Below, piece by piece: positions 45,744-55,309 of a stretch of DNA of 64,000 bases. The number at the start of each line of letters is the position of its first letter. Position 1 is the first letter of the stretch. Below the pieces are notes generated by a model, which saw nothing but the letters and a program-made list of their open reading frames with translations, was not told the origin of the DNA and did not search any database. Source of the DNA: Streptomyces tardus (lineage in GTDB: Bacteria; Actinomycetota; Actinomycetes; Streptomycetales; Streptomycetaceae); the NCBI RefSeq assembly GCF_018101125.2, contig NZ_JAELVF020000001.1, positions 62,001 to 126,000 of the forward strand. Direction: 5' to 3'. Made by a program: the position numbers and the translations under genes.

Positions 45744-45796
45744 GGCACGGGCCGGGGACGGCGGGCCGAAACGGCCTTCGGTCCCCGGCCCGTGCC
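45744..45796 (-). terminator. 16-bp perfect hairpin between khpA and rimM
   Basis: GGCACGGGCCGGGGAC (45744-45759) pairs perfectly with 45781-45796; a smaller stem can form inside the 21-base loop. It separates the rpsP-khpA pair from rimM-trmD-rplS. Confidence 0.8.
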
Positions 45797-45817
45797 GGTG
45801 ACGTGCTGTGTTCCGCG

Positions 45818-46057
45818 TCAGCGGATGGCGTCGACGTCGACCAGGTCGACGCGGATGCCACGGCCTCCGAGCGCGCCCACGACGGTGCGCAGGGAACGAG
45901 CGGTACGGCCGTTGCGGCCGATCACCTTCCCCAGGTCGTCCGGGTGGACCCGGACTTCCAGCACCCGTCCACGACGGAGGTTGCGGGATTCGACCTGCAC
46001 CTCGTCGGGATGATCGACGATGCCCTTGACCAGGTGCTCGAGGGCGTCCTCGAGCAT
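45818..46057 (-). CDS. khpA: KH-domain RNA-binding protein
   Basis: This 79-residue protein is a single KH domain, with the GKVIGRNGRTARSLRTVV signature including GXXG. KhpA proteins bind RNA with KhpB and affect growth and division in Gram-positive bacteria; the Streptomyces role is not established. It begins MLEDALEHLVKGIVDHPDEV just two bases after the rpsP stop, in the usual rpsP-khpA-rimM-trmD-rplS order. Confidence 0.95.
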   Translation of the reverse strand: MLEDALEHLVKGIVDHPDEVQVESRNLRRGRVLEVRVHPDDLGKVIGRNGRTARSLRTVVGALGGRGIRVDLVDVDAIR

Positions 46058-46059
46058 CC

Positions 46060-46494
46060 TCAGGCCTCGGTCGACTCGGCCGAGGTCTCCTCGGCGTCGG
46101 CGGACTTGTCGGCCTTCTTGGCCTTCTTGGTGATGGCCTCGCCCTTGGGCTCGTCACCGGCGGCCTTGGTCAGGGACTCGAAGAGACCCTCGTGCCCGGC
46201 CTTCGGCTCGGCGACCTTCATCGGCTCCGGGGCGGGCAGACCCTTGAACTTCTGCCAGTCACCGGTGACCTTGAGGATCGCCTGCACCGGCTCGGTCGGC
46301 TGCGCGCCGACACCCAGCCAGTACTGCACGCGCTCCGAGTCGACCTCGATGCGCGAAGGGTTCTGCACCGGGTGGTACAGGCCGATCTCCTCGATCGCAC
46401 GGCCGTCACGGCGGGTGCGGGAGTCGGCGACGATGATGCGGTAGTGAGGCGAACGGATCTTGCCCAGACGCTTCAGCTTGATCTTGACTGCCAC
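46060..46494 (-). CDS. rpsP: 30S ribosomal protein S16
   Basis: S16 begins [20 protein letters not shown] and has [20 protein letters not shown] and [14 protein letters not shown]. With 144 residues it is longer than the usual 80-90 because of an alanine/lysine/glutamate-rich C-terminal tail, as in other streptomycetes. The GTG at 46494 has AGGAG about 11 bases upstream. It heads the unit that continues into khpA. Confidence 0.96.
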   Translation of the reverse strand: MAVKIKLKRLGKIRSPHYRIIVADSRTRRDGRAIEEIGLYHPVQNPSRIEVDSERVQYWLGVGAQPTEPVQAILKVTGDWQKFKGLPAPEPMKVAEPKAGHEGLFESLTKAAGDEPKGEAITKKAKKADKSADAEETSAESTEA

Positions 46495-46653
46495 AGCTGT
46501 GGTGTCTCCTGGTCTTGACGTGGTGGAGCACGGTGGGTGCCACGTGGGGTTGTGGTACCCGAGGTGTCCGATGGACGCGTCAGCCGGAGGAGAGAGGGGT
46601 CCGTGCGGCTGTCGAGTACAGCCGCCCATTGTGCCACACCGCCGGACCCGCCC

Positions 46654-46687
46654 GGTCACCGGTCGATATCACATCGAACCGGTGACC
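46654..46687 (-). terminator. 10-bp hairpin after the SprT-like gene
   Basis: GGTCACCGGT and ACCGGTGACC pair perfectly; CGAT and ATCG extend the stem past one bulged base. It lies 61 bases past the SprT-like gene stop and upstream of rpsP. Confidence 0.65.
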
Positions 46688-46747
46688 CGGCGCGGACGTC
46701 ACCGACGACTGCCGACACCGTCCGCGCACTCACTCTCACGCGACCTC

Positions 46748-47356
46748 TCACGCCACCGCGACCGGCTCGCGCTCGGGCGGAATGCGGAACTGCTTGCCGC
46801 AGGCACCGCACATGATCGGCGCCTGCTCCAGCACGGACGGTACGACCCGGACGTTGCGACCGCAGTCGCAGACGGCCTTGACCCGCACACCACCCCCGGA
46901 GGAGCCGTGCCGCGCGGCAGGGCCGCGGAAACTGCGAGGGGTGTCACCGCGGGTGGCGACCGAGTGCGCCCGCAGCGCTCGGCGCAGGCGGTCGGCGGTG
47001 GACCGGTACCGCTTGCGGCACTCCGGCGTCATCGCCACGAGCGAGAACCCGCTGCTCGGGTGCGGTTCCTCCACATGCTGGAGGCCCAACTCCTCGGCGA
47101 CGGAAAGGAATCGACGGTTGTGGTAACGGCCCGCCCGCGAGGTGTCCCGGATTCCGCGCGCGGCGGCGATGCCGTGGACTGCCTCGTGCAGCAGCCGTTC
47201 GAAAGAGAGCTCCGCGCCGCAGGCGGACGAGGACTCTCCGATCAGTGATTCGGGCGCGGCCAGGTCGGGCAGCTCGGGGTGATTGCGCTGAATGTCGCCC
47301 CAGGCGGCTGCCAGCTCGGCGGCCAGGACAGGTGGTGTCGTGCTCACGTCGTACAT
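46748..47356 (-). CDS. SprT-like zinc protein with C-terminal zinc ribbon
   Basis: This roughly 202-residue cytoplasmic protein contains LLHEAVHGIAAARGI, an HExxH zincin motif like that of SprT proteases, with possible third ligand histidines in GRYHNRR. The C-terminal end has two cysteine pairs, VCDCG and MCGACGKQF, forming a small zinc ribbon. The combination recalls SprT/Spartan proteases that act on DNA-protein crosslinks, but no substrate is known and I would not assign that role. ATG 47356 and GTG 47347 are both candidate starts. I recall a conserved hypothetical at this place in Streptomyces genomes. Confidence 0.72.
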   Translation of the reverse strand: MYDVSTTPPVLAAELAAAWGDIQRNHPELPDLAAPESLIGESSSACGAELSFERLLHEAVHGIAAARGIRDTSRAGRYHNRRFLSVAEELGLQHVEEPHPSSGFSLVAMTPECRKRYRSTADRLRRALRAHSVATRGDTPRSFRGPAARHGSSGGGVRVKAVCDCGRNVRVVPSVLEQAPIMCGACGKQFRIPPEREPVAVA

Positions 47357-47985
47357 AACGAGCCTAGGGCCCCCAGTGTTCCGATTCCCGAGCAGATCGA
47401 ATATTTTGCACGTACCAGTCAGTTCGCGAGCATCCCGGGAGGACTCGCACAGCTGACCCAGTACGGGACGTAGTGCCGAATCGGTACATCGGCACCTCGG
47501 CGCGATCGGCTCCCGCCGGAGCGCGGCGGGATGCCGTGCACCGCCGCCGTCCGTCGCGAACGCTCTCGCGTCGCCCCCTGCGCACAGATCGGTTCACTCG
47601 AGCAGGGGAAGACCGTTCCGGCTGCTCCGCCGGTTCACGACTCGCCACCCGTACCGGGGAGGGCGTGCCGCTCCGCCGGGACGTCCGGGCTCCGCCGCGG
47701 ATCTCCGTTCGGCCTCGTCGCCCGTGGAGAGCGGGCGACGCACCGCTCAAACGAACGTGTGCATGGCAAGCATGTTACGGCGAGACCACCGTCTCACCCA
47801 CACCGCCCCACCGTTGCGTGCCGACCACACCCACCGCAAGGCCGCCGGAGCGACCGTGTCCCGCTGGACGGGGCCCGGATATGGACGTTCCCTGGCTGAG
47901 CGGGCAGACCGTCCCGGAGGACGTACGCCGGCACCGGGGGCACGCACGTTCCGAAGATCCGTCCTCCGCGATTGGGGCGCCCGCC
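47357..47985. other. Divergent intergenic region between SprT-like and methyltransferase genes
   Basis: No convincing gene in 629 bases. Near the SprT side is an AT-rich patch (GAATATTTTGCACG at about 47399-47412), a likely promoter. GTGCCGA and TCGGCAC (47473-47479, 47489-47495) form a 7-bp inverted repeat. In-frame sequence continuous with the methyltransferase runs back to 47473, so its N-terminus may extend into this region. Confidence 0.5.
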
Positions 47986-48774
47986 ATGATGTCAACGCTC
48001 ACCCCCCAGCACCTGCGATCCGCCAAGGACTGGGCCGAGATCCAGGAACGCATGCTGGTGCCGCTGTACGAAGCCGTGTACCAGCATCTCGGCGTCGGCG
48101 CCCGCACCCGGATGCTCGGCCTCGGCTGCGGTTCCGGGCTGGCACTGCTGTTGGCCGCGGCACGGGGCGCCCGGGTGGTGGGCACCGAGATCGATCCCGC
48201 CCGTCTCGCCCTGGCACGTGCCCGGCTCGCCCCCGCACCGCAGTGGGGCGCCCGGTCCTGGTCGGTGCAGCTGCTGCCGGGCGGGCCCGACCGGCTGCCC
48301 CAGGGCCGCAGCTACGACCTGGTGACCGTCTTCGACACGGGTTCCTCCGCCGGCGCACTGCAGGAGGCGGCGGCCAGAACGCAGCCGGGCAGCCCCGTCG
48401 TCCTCGCCGGCTGGGGCACGGCCGAGGAGTGCGCGGCCACTGACGCGCTGCGCCGCGCACACCGGCTCTCCGATTCCGATCCGGACGGCACCCACCAGCC
48501 GACGAACGGTCGCGACGCGCTGGAGGGCTTGGCCGCCGGCGCCGGGTTGGACATCGCCGACAGCGGCGAGGTGCAGTGCCCGTTCGGATACGCCGATGTG
48601 GACAGTGCCGTGCGCGGGCTGCTGTCGACCGGGGTGCACCGACGGCTCGAACAGGAGGCCGACGAGGAACGGGTGGGCCGCGAACTCGCAGAGGTGCTGC
48701 GGGAGCAGCGGCGCCCCGACGGCACGGTGTGGCTCTCCAACCTCTTCCACTACGTGGTGGCACGCGCCGCCTGA
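47986..48774 (+). CDS. SAM-dependent methyltransferase
   Basis: This is a class I methyltransferase fold: motif I is MLGLGCGSGLALLLAAARG, followed by an acidic residue at VVGTEIDPARLALAR (motif II) and SYDLVTVFDTGSSA (motif IV). The start is uncertain. ATG 47986 gives 262 residues beginning just before the conserved SAKDWAEIQERML; ATG 47880 adds 35 residues. No ribosome site is clear for either. The substrate is unknown. It converges on ffh with a bidirectional hairpin between. Confidence 0.8.
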   Translation: MMSTLTPQHLRSAKDWAEIQERMLVPLYEAVYQHLGVGARTRMLGLGCGSGLALLLAAARGARVVGTEIDPARLALARARLAPAPQWGARSWSVQLLPGGPDRLPQGRSYDLVTVFDTGSSAGALQEAAARTQPGSPVVLAGWGTAEECAATDALRRAHRLSDSDPDGTHQPTNGRDALEGLAAGAGLDIADSGEVQCPFGYADVDSAVRGLLSTGVHRRLEQEADEERVGRELAEVLREQRRPDGTVWLSNLFHYVVARAA

Positions 48775-48836
48775 CCCCGGGCTTCCACTCTGCCTTCGCC
48801 GCGCGCCGCTGCCCCGCTGGTGGGCCGAGAACGCGG

Positions 48837-48863
48837 CGGCCCCCACCACGAGGGCGGGGGCCG
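48837..48863. terminator. 8-bp hairpin between convergent methyltransferase and ffh
   Basis: CGGCCCCC and GGGGGCCG pair around 11 bases, lying between the two stops. It may act on both strands. Confidence 0.6.
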
Positions 48864-48890
48864 GTACGACGGCGGGGCGGCGTGCGCGCG

Positions 48891-50453
48891 CTACTTCTGG
48901 TCCGGCGGGAGCATGTCCCGGAACTCCTTGGGCAGTTCGAAGGACTCCGGCCCCTCGCCGCCGCCGGGAAGCCCGAAGGCGCCGCTGCCGGAGGCCGCCT
49001 TGCGGTCCGCGGCGGCCTGCTCCTCTTCCTTGCGCTTCATCGGGTTGCCGGAACGGCGCTTGCCCTTGACCTTCTTCTGCGGCTTGCCCTTCTTCTTGCC
49101 CGGGCCGCCACCCATGCCCGGCATCCCCGGCATGCCCGGCATTCCGCCGCCCTGGGCCATCTTCGACATCATCTTGCGGGCCTCGAAGAACCGCTCGACC
49201 AGGTTCTTCACGGCGCTGACGTCCACTCCGGAACCGGCCGCGATACGGGCGCGGCGGGAGCCGTTGATGATGGTCGGCTCGTGCCGCTCCCCCGGGGTCA
49301 TCGACTTGATGATCGCGGCGGTGCGGTCGACGTCCTTCTCGTCCAGGTTGTTGATCTGGTCCTTCATCTGGCCCATGCCCGGCATCATCCCGAGCAGCTT
49401 GGAGATGGAGCCCATCTTGCGGACCTGCTCCATCTGGGCCAGGAAGTCGTCGAGCGTGAACTCCTTGGGCCCCTTCGCCAGCTTGGCGGCCATCTTCTCG
49501 GCCTCTTGCTGATCGAAGGTCTGCTCGGCCTTCTCGATCAGACTGAGGACGTCACCCATGCCCAGGATGCGCGAAGCCATCCGGTCGGGGTGGAAGGCGT
49601 CGAAGTCGTCCAGCTTCTCGCCGTTGGAGGCGAACATGATCTGACGGCCAGTGACCTGCGCGATGGAGAGCGCGGCACCACCGCGGGCGTCGCCGTCGAG
49701 CTTGGAGAGGACGACGCCGTCGAAGCCGACGCCGTCCCGGAAGGCCTCGGCGGTGTTGACCGCGTCCTGGCCGATCATGGCGTCGACCACGAACAGGACC
49801 TCGTCCGGGCTGACCGCGTCCCTGATGTCGGCGGCCTGCTCCATCAGCTCCTGGTCGATGCCCAGGCGTCCCGCGGTGTCGACGACGACCACGTCGTGCT
49901 GCTTGGTGCTCGCGTACTCGATGGAGTCGCGGGCGACCCGGACCGGGTCGCCGACGCCGTTCCCCGGCTCCGGAGCGTAGATCCCGACACCGGCGCGCTC
50001 GGCGACGACCGAAAGCTGGTTCACCGCGTTCGGGCGCTGGAGGTCGCAGGCGACCAGCAGCGGGGTGTGGCCCTTGTTTTTCAGCCACCGGCCGAGCTTG
50101 CCGGCCAGGGTGGTCTTGCCCGCGCCCTGGAGGCCCGCGAGCATGATCACCGTCGGCGGCTTCTTGGCGAACCGGAGCTGGCGGGTCTCGCCGCCGAGGA
50201 TGCCGACGAGCTCCTCATTGACGATCTTGATGACCTGCTGGGCGGGGTTGAGCGCCTTGGAGACCTCGGAGCCGGCCGCACGCTCCTTCACCTGCTTGAT
50301 GAAGGCCCGCACGACGGGAAGCGCGACGTCCGCCTCCAGCAGGGCGATACGGATCTCGCGCGCCGTGGCGTCGATGTCCGCCTCGCTCAGGCGGCCCTTG
50401 CCCCTGAGGTTTTTGAACGTCGCTGCCAGGCGATCGGAGAGAGTGTCGAACAC
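48891..50453 (-). CDS. ffh: Signal recognition particle protein Ffh
   Basis: Ffh (520 residues) is the SRP GTPase that binds signal sequences and the 4.5S RNA. The N and G domains show ALLEADVALPVV, GLQGAGKTTLAGKL, DTAGRLGIDQELM and SKLDGDARGG. The M domain contains RIAAGSGVDV (RNA-binding) and a methionine-rich MPGMPGMPGMGGG stretch, and the tail is basic (GKKKGKPQKKVKGKRR). The GTG at 50453 fits the family start MFDTLSDRLAATF. FtsY, its receptor, lies in the same window. Confidence 0.97.
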   Translation of the reverse strand: MFDTLSDRLAATFKNLRGKGRLSEADIDATAREIRIALLEADVALPVVRAFIKQVKERAAGSEVSKALNPAQQVIKIVNEELVGILGGETRQLRFAKKPPTVIMLAGLQGAGKTTLAGKLGRWLKNKGHTPLLVACDLQRPNAVNQLSVVAERAGVGIYAPEPGNGVGDPVRVARDSIEYASTKQHDVVVVDTAGRLGIDQELMEQAADIRDAVSPDEVLFVVDAMIGQDAVNTAEAFRDGVGFDGVVLSKLDGDARGGAALSIAQVTGRQIMFASNGEKLDDFDAFHPDRMASRILGMGDVLSLIEKAEQTFDQQEAEKMAAKLAKGPKEFTLDDFLAQMEQVRKMGSISKLLGMMPGMGQMKDQINNLDEKDVDRTAAIIKSMTPGERHEPTIINGSRRARIAAGSGVDVSAVKNLVERFFEARKMMSKMAQGGGMPGMPGMPGMGGGPGKKKGKPQKKVKGKRRSGNPMKRKEEEQAAADRKAASGSGAFGLPGGGEGPESFELPKEFRDMLPPDQK

Positions 50454-50558
50454 GGCGGTCGCGGATCCTTCGCGTTGTCGGTCTGGGTGGTCAAGTCGAC
50501 GGTGACCCCCAAGGGTATCTGGCCCCCGCGGGTCCGGTGAGCCTGGACCACACCTGCC

Positions 50559-53261
50559 TCAGACCGCTGCGGCCCGCTCCACCGCCTCCGCCAACGCCCG
50601 TGCCCCGCAGGGCGACAGAGGCGCACCGCCCCGGCCCGTCACCCGGAAGGTGTCGACCGCGTCGGCGCCGAGCGTACTGACGTACGCGGCGCGGACCACG
50701 ACGCCGTACGTCTCGAGGGCGGCTGCGAGGCGACGGAGCAGCCCGGTGCCGTCCGCGGCTCGCACCTCGACCACCGTGTCGGTGTCGCCGGTCAGGACGC
50801 TCACCCGTGGTGCGGGACGCGCGCGCCCCACGGTGCTCCCGGAGTGCCCGCGGTCGGCCGGTTCGACGGCGACGTCGAGGCTGCCGTCCCAGGCCCGCAC
50901 CAGATCGGCGCGCAGCCGCGCGGGCGGGGGCAGCGCCCCGTACTCCGGAAGGACGCGCCAGCTCAGCAGCGTCACCGCGGTCCCGCGGACCGCGTCCGAC
51001 ACGGTCAATTCGGCCGAGCGCACGGTGATGCGGTGGCGCGCGAGCACTCCCGCGGCGGTGGACAGGGCCGTGGGCCGGCCGGGCACGGCCATCAGCAGCT
51101 CTACACCGGCGGGGCCCGGAGGGGTGGCGGCGGGCGCGGAGCGACCGGGACCGGACGGGTCCGGTGCCACGGACTCCGGCTGCTCCGGAGTGAGCAGTAC
51201 GAGCGCAGGACGCCCCGTCCTGCCGACCTCCGCCGCCAGACGGCGACTGTGCGGACCAGGCCCGGACACGGCGGCCTCCTCGGCCGGGCGGTCGTCGAAC
51301 GAGGCGGCGGTTCGGCGGACCAGGTCGGCGACGAGGCCCGCCCGCCATTTCGACCAGGCACCGGGGCCGGTCGCCCGCGCGTCCGCCTCGGTCAGAGCGT
51401 GGAGCAGCTCCAACGTGCCGCGGTCGCCGACCGGTTGGGCGACAGCGGCGACCGTTCCGGGGTCGTCCGGATCGCACCGGGTCGCGGTCTCCACCAGCAG
51501 CAGATGGTGTCGGACGAGCCTCCCGAGCACCTCCGTGTCGGCTGCGCCGAAACCCATTCGGGCCGCCATGTCCCGAGCGATGGTCTCGCCGGTGACGCTG
51601 TGGTTCCCCGGCCAGCCCTTGCCGATGTCGTGCAACAGCGCACCGACGAGGAGCAGGTCGGGCCGGCTCACACGACGGGTCAGAGCGCAGGCCTCCACGA
51701 CCGTCTCGACCAGATGGCGGTCCACGGTCCAGCGGTGGACGGCGTTCCGCTGGGGCCTGCACCGCACCCGTTCCCAGTCCGGCAGCAGGGCGCACACCAG
51801 GCCCTCGGACTCCAGGGCGTCCCAGACCGGCAGCAGTGCCCGGCCCGCACCGAGCAGCGCGACGAAATTCTCGCGCGCCTCGGCCGGCCAGGGCGTCGGG
51901 AGCGCTGCGCCCTCCCGGGCCAGCCGACGAACGGTGGCGAGCGCGGGCGGGACCCCGGCCCGGGCCGCGGCGGCGGCGGCCCGCAGTACGAGGCCCGGGT
52001 CGCGTCCGGGCCGGGCGGTACGGGTGAGCACCGCCTCGCCGTCCTGCTCGACGACACCCTCGGCGAGCGGCACGGCGATGGCCGGGCGGCGACCGCGCCC
52101 GCCGGTGGGCGGACGCCCGTCGCCCCCGGCGACGTACGGCCACCGGTCCCGCAGCGGCACAGGGACGGCGTACGGGGCGCAGGGAGTGTTCGGATCCGGG
52201 GCCGAGGAGGGCGGGGCGTGCGGGGCGAGGTCCGCGGTGGCGGAGGGAATGGGGGCAGGTCGGCGGGCGCGGAGCACCCGGCCGACCTCGCGCCAGGTCA
52301 CCTCGCTCGCGAAGGAGATGGCGCGGGCGGCCTCGTAGACCCGGCGCAGCAGCACATCGGCGTCCAGCAGGCCGAGGGCGGCAGCGACCTGGTCCTGTTC
52401 ATGCAGCCCGAGCCGGTTGCCGGCGCGCCCCGTGGTGAGCTGCAGCGCGTCACGCACGTCGAGCAGCGTGTCGCCGGCCTGCGGCAGCCCCGCCCGCGGG
52501 GCGTCGGCCAGCCAGGAGGCGGCGACGGCGCGCAGCACGGTGGTGTCGCGGAGGCCGCCGTGGGCCTCCTTGAGATCGGGTTCGAGCAGGTACTGGAGCT
52601 CTCCATGACGTTCGGACCGTTCGAGAGCCAACTCCCGCAGTTGCGGGAGGCGTTGCGCGGCGAGGTTGCGCCACTGGCCGAGCACTTCGGTGCGCAGCCG
52701 GGCGGTGAGACCGGCGTCGCCCGCGAGGTGCCGGGCATCCAGCAGACCGAGTTGGACCTTCAGATCGACGGCGGCCAGCCCTCGTGCCTGTTCGGGGGTG
52801 CGCACCGAGTGGTCGAGGTCGAGGCCCAGATCCCAGACGGGGTACCAGATCCGGTCGGCCACCGCGGTGAGTTCTCCGGTCGGCAGAGTGCCGTCGTGCA
52901 GGAGCAGCAGATCGAGGTCGCTGCGCGGAGAGAGTTCTCGGCGCCCGTATCCGCCGACGGCGACCAGTGCGACTCCGCCGACGGGGCTGCGTTCGAGCAG
53001 CGAGGCGAGCCAACGGTCGGTCAGTGCGGCGAGTGCGGCGCGGCGGGCGCGTCCCTGCGGGAGGGGGTCGTCCTGCTGCCGCAACAGCCGTAGTCGGGCC
53101 TCCGCGTAATCGGGTTCCACGGTGCGGGTGTGGGCGTCGGCGCGGTGGGTGTCCGCCCGGACGGCTCCGGAGCCGGAGCCGGAGTCGGAGTCGGAGTCGC
53201 CGGCACGTTCGGGTGCAGCGTGGGCGAGCTCCTCGGCCCCGGGTTCGACGGCGCTGCTCAT
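50559..53261 (-). CDS. glnD: PII nucleotidyltransferase GlnD
   Basis: GlnD modifies PII proteins in response to nitrogen; in Streptomyces it adenylylates GlnK rather than uridylylating it. The protein has about 900 residues. The nucleotidyltransferase motif is GGYGRRELSPRSDLDLLLLH, the HD hydrolase domain LLHDIGKGWPGNHSVTGE, and two C-terminal ACT domains (starting near LLMAVPGRPTALSTAAGVL and VVEVRAADGTGLLRRLAAAL). A glutamate/aspartate/serine-rich N-terminal tail precedes the catalytic part. The ATG at 53261 has AAGGGAG about nine bases upstream. A 17-bp hairpin separates it from glnK. Confidence 0.94.
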   Translation of the reverse strand: MSSAVEPGAEELAHAAPERAGDSDSDSGSGSGAVRADTHRADAHTRTVEPDYAEARLRLLRQQDDPLPQGRARRAALAALTDRWLASLLERSPVGGVALVAVGGYGRRELSPRSDLDLLLLHDGTLPTGELTAVADRIWYPVWDLGLDLDHSVRTPEQARGLAAVDLKVQLGLLDARHLAGDAGLTARLRTEVLGQWRNLAAQRLPQLRELALERSERHGELQYLLEPDLKEAHGGLRDTTVLRAVAASWLADAPRAGLPQAGDTLLDVRDALQLTTGRAGNRLGLHEQDQVAAALGLLDADVLLRRVYEAARAISFASEVTWREVGRVLRARRPAPIPSATADLAPHAPPSSAPDPNTPCAPYAVPVPLRDRWPYVAGGDGRPPTGGRGRRPAIAVPLAEGVVEQDGEAVLTRTARPGRDPGLVLRAAAAAARAGVPPALATVRRLAREGAALPTPWPAEARENFVALLGAGRALLPVWDALESEGLVCALLPDWERVRCRPQRNAVHRWTVDRHLVETVVEACALTRRVSRPDLLLVGALLHDIGKGWPGNHSVTGETIARDMAARMGFGAADTEVLGRLVRHHLLLVETATRCDPDDPGTVAAVAQPVGDRGTLELLHALTEADARATGPGAWSKWRAGLVADLVRRTAASFDDRPAEEAAVSGPGPHSRRLAAEVGRTGRPALVLLTPEQPESVAPDPSGPGRSAPAATPPGPAGVELLMAVPGRPTALSTAAGVLARHRITVRSAELTVSDAVRGTAVTLLSWRVLPEYGALPPPARLRADLVRAWDGSLDVAVEPADRGHSGSTVGRARPAPRVSVLTGDTDTVVEVRAADGTGLLRRLAAALETYGVVVRAAYVSTLGADAVDTFRVTGRGGAPLSPCGARALAEAVERAAAV

Positions 53262-53334
53262 GGGCTTCAACTCCCTTGCCCCTGCGGGGCGTTCACTCCC
53301 CCGTGGCGGGCGGGTGGTGGTCACCGGAACTGCC

Positions 53335-53375
53335 GCGTGTGCGGCCCTCCCCGCCATCGGGAGGGCCGCACACGC
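53335..53375 (-). terminator. 17-bp perfect hairpin between glnK and glnD
   Basis: GCGTGTGCGGCCCTCCC and its exact complement flank a seven-base loop, 32 bases past the glnK stop and before glnD. It would let amtB-glnK be expressed separately from glnD. Confidence 0.85.
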
Positions 53376-53406
53376 CTCAGACTGCGGAGTACCGCTGCAC
53401 ACCGCT

Positions 53407-55001
<1,595 letters not shown>

Positions 55002-55098
55002 TGGACGTCTCCTCGAAGTCACGACCTGTTGCGGGCAGGTGCTGAAGTGCGGGTGAGCACACACTCCCGAAGGCCGGTTTCCTTCGATGGCGGGCGTT

Positions 55099-55134
55099 GT
55101 TTCCCGTACGTGACAATGAGCCGGTCCGTGTTAC
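55099..55134 (-). promoter_or_regulatory. GlnR-like box upstream of amtB
   Basis: On the minus strand GTCAC-n6-GAAAC (55114-55099) is a perfect half of the GlnR consensus. GTAAC-n6-CGGCT (55134-55119) precedes it but is spaced 20 rather than 22 bases and has a degenerate second element. GlnR activates amtB-glnK in Streptomyces on nitrogen starvation. Confidence 0.6.
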
Positions 55135-55242
55135 GCGTTCGTGAATCCCGGTTCGAATTGCGTGCCGGGGAATCCGCTCCGTGCTGCCTGTCCTCCGCCA
55201 ATCACCTGGTCGTTCGCCCGGCAGGTGACCGAGCAGCGAAAA

Positions 55243-55296
55243 CTCCCGGCTGCCGGCCGTGAAAAGCAGCAGGAAGCAGCAGGGCACAGCCGGGAG
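55243..55296 (-). terminator. 10-bp stem after nsdA
   Basis: CTCCCGGCTG and CAGCCGGGAG are perfectly complementary but separated by 34 bases, 14 bases past the nsdA stop. Acceptable as an nsdA terminator, though the loop is long. Confidence 0.45.
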
Positions 55297-55309
55297 CGCG
55301 CCGAGGCGG

